From JBQTGK01 sp052400665 (GTDB lineage: Bacteria > Bacteroidota > Bacteroidia > Bacteroidales > Marinifilaceae): DNA of 64,000 nt. Within the stretch, counting starts at the first letter, position 1. Each line of letters opens with the position of its first letter. The stretch is taken from the NCBI GenBank assembly GCA_052400665.1, contig JBQTGK010000012.1; one strand, 5' to 3'. Position numbers and translations under genes: made by a program. Positions 9,378-17,339 of the stretch are shown here, in pieces. The notes beneath the pieces are model-generated. The model was not told the DNA's origin. It made no database searches and saw only the letters and a list, made by a program, of their open reading frames with translations.

Positions 9378-10475
9378 TTAATAATAGCAACCAAGCACTA
9401 TTGATTTGTTTAGAAACTCCAGATATCCTTCACCATTAGAAAAAATTTCTCCAACCGACAAGGCTCCTTCCAAATCTTTAGAAGGGTAAATCTTTTTTAT
9501 TTCCGAATAAATCCCATTTAATTCAACCGAAAAATTGTCTTTTAAGTGATTTACTCTCGATATACAGTCAAATAATAAAATATCAGGATGATTCTCTCCC
9601 TCGAATTTACAATTTTCTACAAGTTCTTTGGGAAGCTTTTCAAGCTCATCATGCTGTATTGATAATAAATCTACTAATGAATTTTCCGGTATGTTTCCCA
9701 CACAGGTTAGATAACCTTTGTCGTTTATTTTAATTGGATCTCTTACAATATACTCCCGACCTTCTTTATAAATACCAAACGGATAATCCATAGAGTAAGA
9801 TACAAAATTTTCTTTTGTTATGTTTATATTTTTACTTTCTTTTAAGCATTTTTGATAGACTTCAAAAGCATTTTCCCAATTCAGTTCAAGTATTAAATTT
9901 TTAGATGCTTTTGTTACAATAAATGGGCCTTCGGATTTTGTCCACCCATGTTTTGCATACATTTTTGTTTTGCTATTAAAAAAAACAACTATTGTTCCTT
10001 TTTGATAAGTTCCATCATTGTTAAAAAGAATTCCATCAGGATTTTCAATGGTCCTTCCAACACCACCACCAAAAAAATCAACGTCGTTTCCTAAGTAGGT
10101 ATATAAAATTCTAAGGTGCGCTGCTACAGCTGAAGAAAAACCAGCGGTTAAGGTAAAAGCTGTTGTAAATTTACAGTCCTGGTAATCAGCGAATTGTTCG
10201 GAAAAATGGTCTGGATTTTCAAAATATATCGAAAATACATCCATATCTATTTCCTTTATAATCATACCTTTTGAGCTTATTTGCTTATTAAATATAACTT
10301 TAGGGAATACTCCACCAATAAAATTTAGCTTATAACGATTAAAACTTGAAACAATCTCAGTGGGCGATATTTTACACTCTTCTCCAACAAGAATTAAAGC
10401 ATTGTTATGATTCAAACTTTTCAATTGTCTAATAGCAGACAATAGCATACCTGAATTTGGATTTTCGAGAAACAT
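9378..10475 (-). CDS. FIST-domain sensory protein
   Basis: A 365-residue soluble protein resembling FIST N and FIST C domains: the N-terminal half has the GFSSAVAAHLR stretch and the glycine-rich DFFGGGVG segment followed by a beta-rich region with TIVVFFNSKTKMYAKHGW; the C-terminal half has LLFDCISR and ends near GEIFSNGEGYLEFLN, typical of FIST_C. FIST proteins are thought to bind small ligands such as amino acids and are often linked to signalling domains. Here the sensor is a separate polypeptide placed just before a hybrid kinase. The ATG at 10475 is preferred over a TTG two codons upstream. Confidence 0.82.
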   Translation of the reverse strand: MFLENPNSGMLLSAIRQLKSLNHNNALILVGEECKISPTEIVSSFNRYKLNFIGGVFPKVIFNKQISSKGMIIKEIDMDVFSIYFENPDHFSEQFADYQDCKFTTAFTLTAGFSSAVAAHLRILYTYLGNDVDFFGGGVGRTIENPDGILFNNDGTYQKGTIVVFFNSKTKMYAKHGWTKSEGPFIVTKASKNLILELNWENAFEVYQKCLKESKNINITKENFVSYSMDYPFGIYKEGREYIVRDPIKINDKGYLTCVGNIPENSLVDLLSIQHDELEKLPKELVENCKFEGENHPDILLFDCISRVNHLKDNFSVELNGIYSEIKKIYPSKDLEGALSVGEIFSNGEGYLEFLNKSIVLGCYY

Positions 10476-10594
10476 AAGCAAAATAAATATGTGTAGACTA
10501 TAATATTACTAAAATAAAAACTATTATAATAATTACATTTGATTAATTGATATTATAATCATGTCAAGCAACAATAATTTTATGTAATAAAAAA

Positions 10595-10619
10595 AACCGG
10601 TTTTTATTAAAAACCGGTT
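10595..10619 (-). terminator. Rho-independent terminator of the adenylate kinase gene
   Basis: AACCGGTTTTT and AAAAACCGGTT form an 11-base stem around a three-base loop, and the minus strand continues into a T run. It lies just past the gene's stop. Confidence 0.8.
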
Positions 10620-10629
10620 TATTGAATAA

Positions 10630-11799
10630 TTATCTAATTTTCTTAAACGATTCAAGCACTGAATCGTTTAGTCTATTCGCAATTACTTCTTTATCTCCTA
10701 CACCGTTAATAATATCAAGTTTAGATTGTTTTGAATAATATTCACTAACCTTAATACTCCTGTTTTCGTATTGTTCAAGGCGATGAATAATTATATCGGT
10801 ATCAGCATCGTAAGCTCTTTTACTGTGGGTTTTACTACGAGCTGTTAACCTTTTAATTGATTCTAAAGTGGAGACATTTAAATTAATTGCCGAGGTTACG
10901 GTAGAATCTAATTTTCTAAGCAAACCGTCTAATATATATGCTTGCACAATTGTGCGTGGAAATCCTTTAAATATAAATCCATTGGCATGTGGATGCTTTC
11001 TAATTTGTCGCTCGATTAATTTTATTGCAATTTCGTCGGGAACAATATCTCCTTTCTCGATATAAGTTTTAGCACTTTTTCCCATTTCAGTACCTTTTTT
11101 AATTTCCTGCCTCATTAAGTGTCCGGTAGAAATATAAACTAAATTGAATTTCTCGGCTAATTTACGTCCCTGAGTTCCTTTTCCCGAACCTGGAGGTCCT
11201 AAAAGTACCAGATTGATCCACGATTTTTCAAGAGTTTGATTTACAACACTGGTTAATCTCTCAAAAATTTGATTGATATCACCTAACCCATCAATGCCAT
11301 GATAAATTTCTTTTTCTTTATAAAAAGATGCAACGGGAGCAGTTTTTGTGTCATATTCTTGTAATCTTACATCAATTACTTCGTCAGTATCATCGGCTCT
11401 GTTTTCTTTTTTAGCTCTTGCTAACAAACGATTGCGTAGCTGATCTGAAGGAACCTCCAAGCTTAGCATACAATCTAATTTGGTATTCATTTTTAATAAT
11501 AAACCTTCCAGAATGTATGCCTGAACAGTAGTTCTTGGAAATCCATCAAAAAGAAAACCATTTACTTCTTTATTGGTTTGAATTCGTTCTTCAATAATTT
11601 GAACAATAATTTCGTCAGGAACCAATCCTCCTTTTTTAATGATATCTTTTGCTTGTAAACCTAATTCAGTGCCATCCGCAATTTCGCTTCGAAGAATATC
11701 TCCGGTAGAAATATAAGCTAAATTATATTTTTCAATAAGCATTTTAGATTGAGTTCCCTTTCCTGCACCAGGAGGGCCAAATAATGCAATGTTTAACAT
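10630..11799 (-). CDS. adk: Tandem (double-module) adenylate kinase
   Basis: Adenylate kinase interconverts ATP plus AMP and two ADP. This 389-residue protein is about twice the usual length and holds two complete modules. Module 1 (about 1-190) has P-loop GPPGAGKGTQ at 8-17, STGDILR with Asp34, DGFPRT with Asp85, a short lid with RADD at 134-137 and Arg145. Module 2 (about 195-389) keeps P-loop GPPGSGKGTQ at 201-210 and Arg282, but has His227 for Asp34, Lys278 for Asp85 and Tyr330 in the lid motif. Module 1 is probably the working enzyme and module 2 catalytically weak or regulatory (inference). The ATG at 11799 is used; an upstream TTG would add 13 residues before the P-loop strand. No second adk is seen here. 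Confidence 0.88.
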   Translation of the reverse strand: MLNIALFGPPGAGKGTQSKMLIEKYNLAYISTGDILRSEIADGTELGLQAKDIIKKGGLVPDEIIVQIIEERIQTNKEVNGFLFDGFPRTTVQAYILEGLLLKMNTKLDCMLSLEVPSDQLRNRLLARAKKENRADDTDEVIDVRLQEYDTKTAPVASFYKEKEIYHGIDGLGDINQIFERLTSVVNQTLEKSWINLVLLGPPGSGKGTQGRKLAEKFNLVYISTGHLMRQEIKKGTEMGKSAKTYIEKGDIVPDEIAIKLIERQIRKHPHANGFIFKGFPRTIVQAYILDGLLRKLDSTVTSAINLNVSTLESIKRLTARSKTHSKRAYDADTDIIIHRLEQYENRSIKVSEYYSKQSKLDIINGVGDKEVIANRLNDSVLESFKKIR

Positions 11800-11900
11800 G
11801 TGGTTAAATTTATGTTTGTTAAGATAGTTACATTTCAAAAATAGTAAAATTTGCTCTAGAATCTCACTATTTGCGGGGAATTTATTAAGCTATACAGCAT

Positions 11901-12275
11901 TTATTTTAAGAGCATATTAATGGTAAAATTAGATTTGCGAATACTTAAAATAGTACTGGTAATCCAGCAAAACAAATGTAAAATACCAATTAGTAGAAAA
12001 TTAGGAAATACCGGACCTATCCAAAATGAAAAATTTACAATTGAAAAAAAGACATAAGATCCGATCAATATAATACTACCAATAAATTCGAATTTCCAAA
12101 CAATAATTAAGCCAATAAGCATTAATAAATTTGCAGCAAAAAGTTTTATTTCCTGTAGTGACATCATATCAAAATCGGGCGTACCAATCTCCATAGCAAA
12201 CCATACAAAAAACAGAAATAAAAATATTCCTATAAATCTTGCAATCCAGCGAATTATGGTAATGGTTAATTTCAA
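11901..12275 (-). CDS. Small integral membrane protein (DUF7670-like)
   Basis: A 124-residue protein with four hydrophobic segments (about 8-28, 45-62, 64-84 and 90-112) that should span the inner membrane. It resembles short Bacteroidota membrane proteins beginning with a basic helix and IIRWIARFIGI. Only a TTG start (12275) keeps that N-terminal helix: the next ATG is at residue 28, and in-frame stops lie upstream. No function is known. It stands alone, 101 bases upstream of the adenylate kinase start. Confidence 0.6.
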   Translation of the reverse strand: MKLTITIIRWIARFIGIFLFLFFVWFAMEIGTPDFDMMSLQEIKLFAANLLMLIGLIIVWKFEFIGSIILIGSYVFFSIVNFSFWIGPVFPNFLLIGILHLFCWITSTILSIRKSNFTINMLLK

Positions 12276-12339
12276 TTTTATAGATCTATAAAAAGCAAAA
12301 ATTATTTAATGTCCTTATTCAAATATATATGAATTAACA

Positions 12340-12423
12340 ATGAATAAAAAACAGCAAAGAAGATTATTGACTAAGGTATTTTTTATAGTCTTACTATATT
12401 TCTTTCAGTTTGTTGATTATTAG
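12340..12423 (+). CDS. Possible 27-residue membrane micro-protein
   Basis: ATG at 12340 opens a 27-codon frame ending with TAG at 12423. The product has a basic N-terminus (MNKKQQRRLLTK) followed by one hydrophobic segment (VFFIVLLYFFQF), which is the usual form of small single-pass inner-membrane proteins. It precedes the carbohydrate cluster by 70 bases on the same strand. There is no homology evidence, so this is a composition-based suggestion only. Confidence 0.35.
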   Translation: MNKKQQRRLLTKVFFIVLLYFFQFVDY

Positions 12424-12493
12424 ATAATTTAATTGACTTTCTTCTTTTATTGGCGTATATTTTTTATAGGATCAAATCACTAAAACAGAAGTT

Positions 12494-12895
12494 ATGAAGG
12501 CAAATTATTTATGTCCGAATTGCAGAACCTATCTTAATGTAGGTGAAAGAATAATTGTATCAGCAGAAAATAAGGAAGGACAAAAAGGAATACTTTTATT
12601 CAGCATACATTTAGGTGATTATGAGATACTAAAACATCCATATTTCGATTTAAAGAAAAATGAAATTATTCAGATGTCTTGTCCTTGTTGCCACAAAAGT
12701 CTTAAAGATACAAAAGTTCATCAAAATATTTATAAAATTATTATGCAAGATGATGAAGATCAGGAATATGAAATATTATTCTCGGGAGTATATGGAGAAC
12801 GATGTACCTATGAAATTTGTGATGGAAAAGTACGCTCTTATGGCGAGCATGCTTCTAAGTATCTAAATTTTAATAATTTAATTCAAATGTCATAA
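12494..12895 (+). CDS. Hypothetical protein with zinc-ribbon cysteines
   Basis: A 133-residue cytoplasmic protein with CPNC at 7-10 and a second cysteine group, SCPCC, at 62-66, which together could bind one zinc ion. The central and C-terminal parts show no motif I recognise; they are rich in Glu, Asp and Tyr. The stop codon (12893-12895) touches the ATG of the GH130 gene, so the two are probably translated from one message and act together. A role as a small partner or regulator of the glycan enzymes is possible, but this is inference. Confidence 0.7.
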   Translation: MKANYLCPNCRTYLNVGERIIVSAENKEGQKGILLFSIHLGDYEILKHPYFDLKKNEIIQMSCPCCHKSLKDTKVHQNIYKIIMQDDEDQEYEILFSGVYGERCTYEICDGKVRSYGEHASKYLNFNNLIQMS

Positions 12896-13930
12896 ATGAT
12901 GAGAAGAAATACTGAAAACCCACTTGTTTTTCCTAGAGACGTTAAACCATCAAATCCGTCTTATCAGGTATTAGGGACTTTTAATCCTGGTGCTGTAAAA
13001 TATAAGAATGAAATTATATTATTGATGAGAGTGGCTGAAAATTGCTTAGCACAAGATGATTATGTCACAATCCCCTATTTTAATAATGGAAAAGCTGATT
13101 TGATTCGGCTTAAAAAGGATAATCCTGATTTATTGATAAAAGATACGCGAGGGTATTTTTACAAAGGCAAAGATTATTTATCAACAATTAGTCATTTAAG
13201 AATTGCCAGAAGTAATGATGGTGTTCACTTTACAGTAGATGAACAACCGTTTATTTATCCGGATTTACCTTGTGAATGCTTTGGTGTTGAAGATGCAAGA
13301 ATTGTTAAACTAGATGATACCTACTATATTAATTATACAGCGGTTTCTGGTGATGGCTATGTTACAATGTTAGCAAAAACCACAGATTTTGTGCATTTGA
13401 AAAAAATCGGAATTATTTTTCCTCCCTTAAACAAAGATGTGGCTTTCTTTCCTGAGAAAATAAATAACAAGTATGCTGCCATTCATCGCCCCGATAATAA
13501 AGGCTTTGGACTGCCTTCTATATGGTATGCTACTTCTCCTGATATGGTTAGTTGGGGTGAGCACTATTGTCTTTTACGACCAGATGGAAGTCCGAGCGAA
13601 AGTCAAAAAATTGGAGGTGGGTCATCGCCAATAAAAACAGATAAAGGATGGCTTGTACTGTATCATGCCAAAGGAGAAAATAGTGTGTACTCTCTTAAAC
13701 TTTTATTACTGGCCTTAGACGAACCACAAAAAATTTTAAAAAAAGCTAATGTTCCCGTTTTTGTACCAGAAACAGACTATGAAAAAAAAGGTTTCTTCCC
13801 TAATGTAGTATTTACAAATGGTATGATTGAAAAAGAAAATGGAGAATTATGGATTTACTACGGAGCCTGTGATGAAACTATTTGTCTTGCGATTACAAGT
13901 GTATCTGATTTATTAAAATTATTAAACTAA
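12896..13930 (+). CDS. GH130-family glycoside phosphorylase or hydrolase
   Basis: A 344-residue five-bladed propeller of glycoside hydrolase family 130, whose characterised members are mostly phosphorylases or hydrolases of beta-mannosides. The signature GVEDARI carries Asp133, the family's proton donor, and is followed by NYTAVS; later blades contain SSPIKTDKGWLVLYHA and FFPNVVFTNGMI. No signal peptide is present, so it should act in the cytoplasm. It starts directly after the preceding stop codon and is followed 10 bases later by a GT4 glycosyltransferase; a second GH130 lies opposite. Exact substrate cannot be read from the sequence. Confidence 0.85.
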   Translation: MMRRNTENPLVFPRDVKPSNPSYQVLGTFNPGAVKYKNEIILLMRVAENCLAQDDYVTIPYFNNGKADLIRLKKDNPDLLIKDTRGYFYKGKDYLSTISHLRIARSNDGVHFTVDEQPFIYPDLPCECFGVEDARIVKLDDTYYINYTAVSGDGYVTMLAKTTDFVHLKKIGIIFPPLNKDVAFFPEKINNKYAAIHRPDNKGFGLPSIWYATSPDMVSWGEHYCLLRPDGSPSESQKIGGGSSPIKTDKGWLVLYHAKGENSVYSLKLLLLALDEPQKILKKANVPVFVPETDYEKKGFFPNVVFTNGMIEKENGELWIYYGACDETICLAITSVSDLLKLLN

Positions 13931-13940
13931 GAATTTTATT

Positions 13941-15101
13941 ATGAGAATAGCTTATGTATCTACATATCCACCTACAGAGTGCGGAATTGCGACCTATACT
14001 GAATATTTGAGTAATGCTGTTGCGAAAAATGGAAAAGAAATAAGAATATTAAGTCAGTTGGGAGCTGCTGGAGAAAATGTATTCGAGGTGTATGCTCCTC
14101 AGGATAAAGATATTGCTGGAAAATTATTTTTTTATGTTGAAAGATTAACTCCTGATATTGTGCATGTTGAACATGAATTTGGCCTGTTTGGAGATCAAAG
14201 AGGAGTTCAGATAATTGAATTTTTAATTAGGTGTAATTTATCCGAAACTCCTGTTGTTGTAACCTTACATACTGTATTTGAAGATCTTAAATACGAAGAG
14301 AAAATTATCGTTCAACATATTTTAAATTTAAGCTCGGCTGTTATTGTTCACGAATCGTTTCAGAAAGATATATTAGAACGTAATTATAGATGCTTAAATC
14401 CAATAAAAGTAATTCCTCACGGAGTTAGGGAAGTTGATAATGTAAATAATGCCAAGGAATTACTGGGATTAGAAAACAAAAAAGTGCTTTTACTGGCTGG
14501 ATATTTACGTTCTACAAAAAATATCGAGAGAATCTTTTCTTTACTACCTGACTTAATTACTCGTAATAAAGATATGGTTTTATTAATGGCTTCGAGAAGT
14601 CGAATTAATGAACATTCGGATTATAAGGATAATTTGTATAATGAAATTCATAATTTAGGTTTAAATAATCATGTAAAAGTACTTTATGGTAAATTTCCTC
14701 AGTATACATTAGATACAATTTTAAGTGCAGCAGATGTATTAGCTCTCCCCTATACAAAAGGAGCACAAAGTGGTGTTTTAGCGCAAGCATCGGCTTTTCA
14801 TCTTCCGGTTGTAACATCCGATTTAGAGAGTTTTAAAAATTGGATTACAGAAGTTAATGGTGGTTTTTATGCTCAAACCGATGAAGAATATGTTTCTTGT
14901 ATTACAAAATTACTTCAGGATAATGATTTAAGAGCCGAATTGCGGGCTAACATTTGCAATAATAACAAATTAAAAAATTGGAATGTCATCGCAAAAAGAC
15001 ATATCAAGCTTTATTCTCAATTAATAAAAAAGCCTATTCCAAATGCTAAATTTTATTATCGAAGCAATAAGGAAAATGTAAAACTTAATGCTCATTCTTA
15101 A
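13941..15101 (+). CDS. GT4-family glycosyltransferase
   Basis: A 386-residue GT-B fold enzyme. The N-terminal domain starts MRIAYVSTYPPTECGIATYT, including the glycine-rich donor loop, and has DIVHVEHEFGLFG; the C-terminal domain has a family 4 retaining-type segment, LPYTKGAQSGVLAQASAFHLPVVTSD, where the EX7E acidic residue positions are partly altered. It should transfer a sugar from a nucleotide donor in the cytoplasm. It is in one transcription unit with the GH130 gene upstream, which fits a shared glycan, probably mannose-containing. Its TAA stop overlaps that of the convergent gene in a shared TTAA. Confidence 0.83.
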   Translation: MRIAYVSTYPPTECGIATYTEYLSNAVAKNGKEIRILSQLGAAGENVFEVYAPQDKDIAGKLFFYVERLTPDIVHVEHEFGLFGDQRGVQIIEFLIRCNLSETPVVVTLHTVFEDLKYEEKIIVQHILNLSSAVIVHESFQKDILERNYRCLNPIKVIPHGVREVDNVNNAKELLGLENKKVLLLAGYLRSTKNIERIFSLLPDLITRNKDMVLLMASRSRINEHSDYKDNLYNEIHNLGLNNHVKVLYGKFPQYTLDTILSAADVLALPYTKGAQSGVLAQASAFHLPVVTSDLESFKNWITEVNGGFYAQTDEEYVSCITKLLQDNDLRAELRANICNNNKLKNWNVIAKRHIKLYSQLIKKPIPNAKFYYRSNKENVKLNAHS

Positions 15102-16585
15102 TAGTATATCATTTTATTGAAAAGATCCTGTAAGTGTAAGGATGCAATTCCTGATCTTGAATCGGCCATTGCATAAGGAATAATTAGCATTTCTTTATGA
15201 ATAATGGCTCCACAGGAATATACAACATTTGGAACATAGCCATTTCGTTCTTCTTCGCTTGGAATTAAGAAAGGTTCATTTAAAAGACCTATTACTTTTG
15301 TTGGATCTTCTAGATCGAGAAGAATTGCGCTTATTGTGTAGGTGCGAACAGGACCAACTCCATGAATAAGTAATAGCCAACCTTTTTCTGTTTCTATTGG
15401 TGATCCGCAATTTCCGATTTGGAAAAATTCCCAGTAAAAAGATGGAGGTTTTAATAAGATAGGTGTTTCCCAATGCTTAATATTATTAGAAAACATGATA
15501 TATAAATTCTCATTGTCGTTTCGGGAAATTGTAACATATTTTCCTTTAATTTTTCGTGGAAATATAGCCATTCCTTTTCCCTTCGATCCTTCTCCTAGTA
15601 AAACAGAAACTTTAAAATGACAAAAATCGACAGTCTCAATTAACTGTGGCAATGCTTTAAAGCCATTGTAAGCAGTATAGGTAGCATAATAAACATTTTT
15701 TCCAGAGCCATTACCATTTTTAAACAAAACAAAGCGAGCATCTTCAACTCCTTTTATTTCGTTATTAGATACCGGAAAAATTACACGTGCACTAATATCC
15801 AAATCAGGCGAAAATTTAATTTCATAATTGGCATTAGCTAGCCAAAGCAAGGTATCTATTGCCTCTTCGCAAGTTCGACCGATTTTTTTGTGTTTAAGCT
15901 CCTTTTTTTTTCGAAATTCTGCTATTGATTCCTTTAATTCAGCGAAAGTAAATTCTTCGAGCAAATTGTCAAGAATTTTTGCTACTGAGTGGTACACTCC
16001 CAACTCAATCATTTTTAAGCTAAAATCATTTTTATGATAGGATGGATCGGGAATTCGATCTACTCTTTCCACCAATGCACTATTTTTTTGCACCACCAGT
16101 TCTCCATTCGATTTGATAATTCCCCGTCTAAATACAATGGAAGATATATGTCCTTCACCTACAGCCCTAAAACTTAATAATACTTTAATTCTGTCCGATT
16201 CAGTTTCAATTTGTTCGGGGTGAATAACAACTGATGGATTAAATAAAGCCGCCGACTCAATGGAATATTCCATTGTAAAATAGGAACCAATAAGTAATTT
16301 TTGATCTAAAGTAAAATCAGTACTAAAACTAATTTCTTGATTAATTTGATCGAAATTATCCTTAAATATTCTTTTTATATTTCGATGTCGCTTAGAAAAG
16401 CTATTAATCGTTTTTTTTAAAATTTGCGCAGTTTCCTTATCAGATAAAAGAAGAATTCGATCAAAAATATTTTCAATTCGCTTTAAGTTACCAGGCGTAA
16501 AAAATCGTGTAACTACTCTGGAATCATCTGGAGTAAAGTGAAGCAATTGCTTTTGTATGGAAATTAAATTATTACTTTTTACCAT
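15098..16585 (-). CDS. Large GH130-family protein
   Basis: A 495-residue protein. About 240 N-terminal residues form a helical extension not present in the shorter GH130 at 12896-13930, and the remaining part is a GH130 propeller with GVEDARF, where Asp282 is the expected proton donor, then YYATYTAYNG, GMAIFPRK, GSPIETEKGWLLLIHG and YVPNVVYSCGAI. It lacks a signal peptide. It converges on the GT4 gene with overlapping stop codons, so both GH130 types and the transferase appear to form one functional locus. Substrate unknown; beta-mannan-like oligosaccharides are the family precedent. Confidence 0.82.
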   Translation of the reverse strand: MVKSNNLISIQKQLLHFTPDDSRVVTRFFTPGNLKRIENIFDRILLLSDKETAQILKKTINSFSKRHRNIKRIFKDNFDQINQEISFSTDFTLDQKLLIGSYFTMEYSIESAALFNPSVVIHPEQIETESDRIKVLLSFRAVGEGHISSIVFRRGIIKSNGELVVQKNSALVERVDRIPDPSYHKNDFSLKMIELGVYHSVAKILDNLLEEFTFAELKESIAEFRKKKELKHKKIGRTCEEAIDTLLWLANANYEIKFSPDLDISARVIFPVSNNEIKGVEDARFVLFKNGNGSGKNVYYATYTAYNGFKALPQLIETVDFCHFKVSVLLGEGSKGKGMAIFPRKIKGKYVTISRNDNENLYIMFSNNIKHWETPILLKPPSFYWEFFQIGNCGSPIETEKGWLLLIHGVGPVRTYTISAILLDLEDPTKVIGLLNEPFLIPSEEERNGYVPNVVYSCGAIIHKEMLIIPYAMADSRSGIASLHLQDLFNKMIYY

Positions 16586-16657
16586 CCTTCTTGTTTTTAT
16601 GCGAGCATACTAAATATACAAAATTAGATACTGAAATGAAACAAGATATCCTGATGA

Positions 16658-17263
16658 TTAGTATTTTAATACAGGAAGTGATATTTTAAAACGTATACAC
16701 AAAATTCGAAATGCAATTATACAACTTATGGTTAAAAACTGATTTAAGGAAGATGGTATTGATAAAAAGTCGAGAAAAATAAATAACGCACCACCAACTA
16801 AACAGGCTGTAGCATAAATTTCTTTTCGAAATATTAAGGGAATATCATTACACAACATATCACGAATAACGCCTCCCATAACAGCCGAAAATAATCCCAT
16901 AATAATGGATAAAAATGGATGAATACCTAAAGCTAAGGATTTTTCTATTCCTATGATAGTAAATACTCCTATTCCAATGGTATCAAATAAAAATAGTGTA
17001 CGTTTTAATTTTCTGATATATTGCTTAAATAGAAAACAAATTATAACTCCTAAGCTAATGACAATCATATAATTTATATCACTAATCCATCCCACAGGAA
17101 AATTACCTAGAATAACATCACGAAGAGTTCCGCCGCCAATTGCAGTTATAAAACCAGTAAAGTAAGCACCAAAAAGATCTAATTTTTTATTTGCTGCCGA
17201 CATAGTTCCACTAATCGCAAATACGATAGTTCCCAGTAAATCAAGAAAGTAAATAACACTCAT
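16658..17263 (-). CDS. TRIC-type cation channel family membrane protein (UPF0126)
   Basis: A 201-residue membrane protein made of two homologous UPF0126/TRIC units, each with three transmembrane helices. Glycine-rich motifs GGGTLRDVILG (about 43-53) and GGVIRDMLCND (about 130-140) mark the corresponding loops and are the family hallmark. Bacterial members such as YicG form trimeric cation channels in structural studies, though glycine transport has also been proposed. The gene stands alone between the large GH130 gene and maeB, 76 bases downstream of maeB. Confidence 0.82.
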   Translation of the reverse strand: MSVIYFLDLLGTIVFAISGTMSAANKKLDLFGAYFTGFITAIGGGTLRDVILGNFPVGWISDINYMIVISLGVIICFLFKQYIRKLKRTLFLFDTIGIGVFTIIGIEKSLALGIHPFLSIIMGLFSAVMGGVIRDMLCNDIPLIFRKEIYATACLVGGALFIFLDFLSIPSSLNQFLTISCIIAFRILCIRFKISLPVLKY

Positions 17264-17276
17264 TTTATAAACCCAT

Positions 17277-17316
17277 TAAAAAAAAGAAAGGACGAAAATA
17301 CAATTTTCATCCTTTC
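17277..17316 (-). terminator. Rho-independent terminator of maeB
   Basis: GAAAGGA and TCCTTTC plus GAAAA and TTTTC form a long, once-mismatched stem, followed on the minus strand by a run of T. It lies between maeB and the TRIC gene. Confidence 0.75.
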
Positions 17317-17339
17317 CTAACTCTATTTTTTGTAAATAT

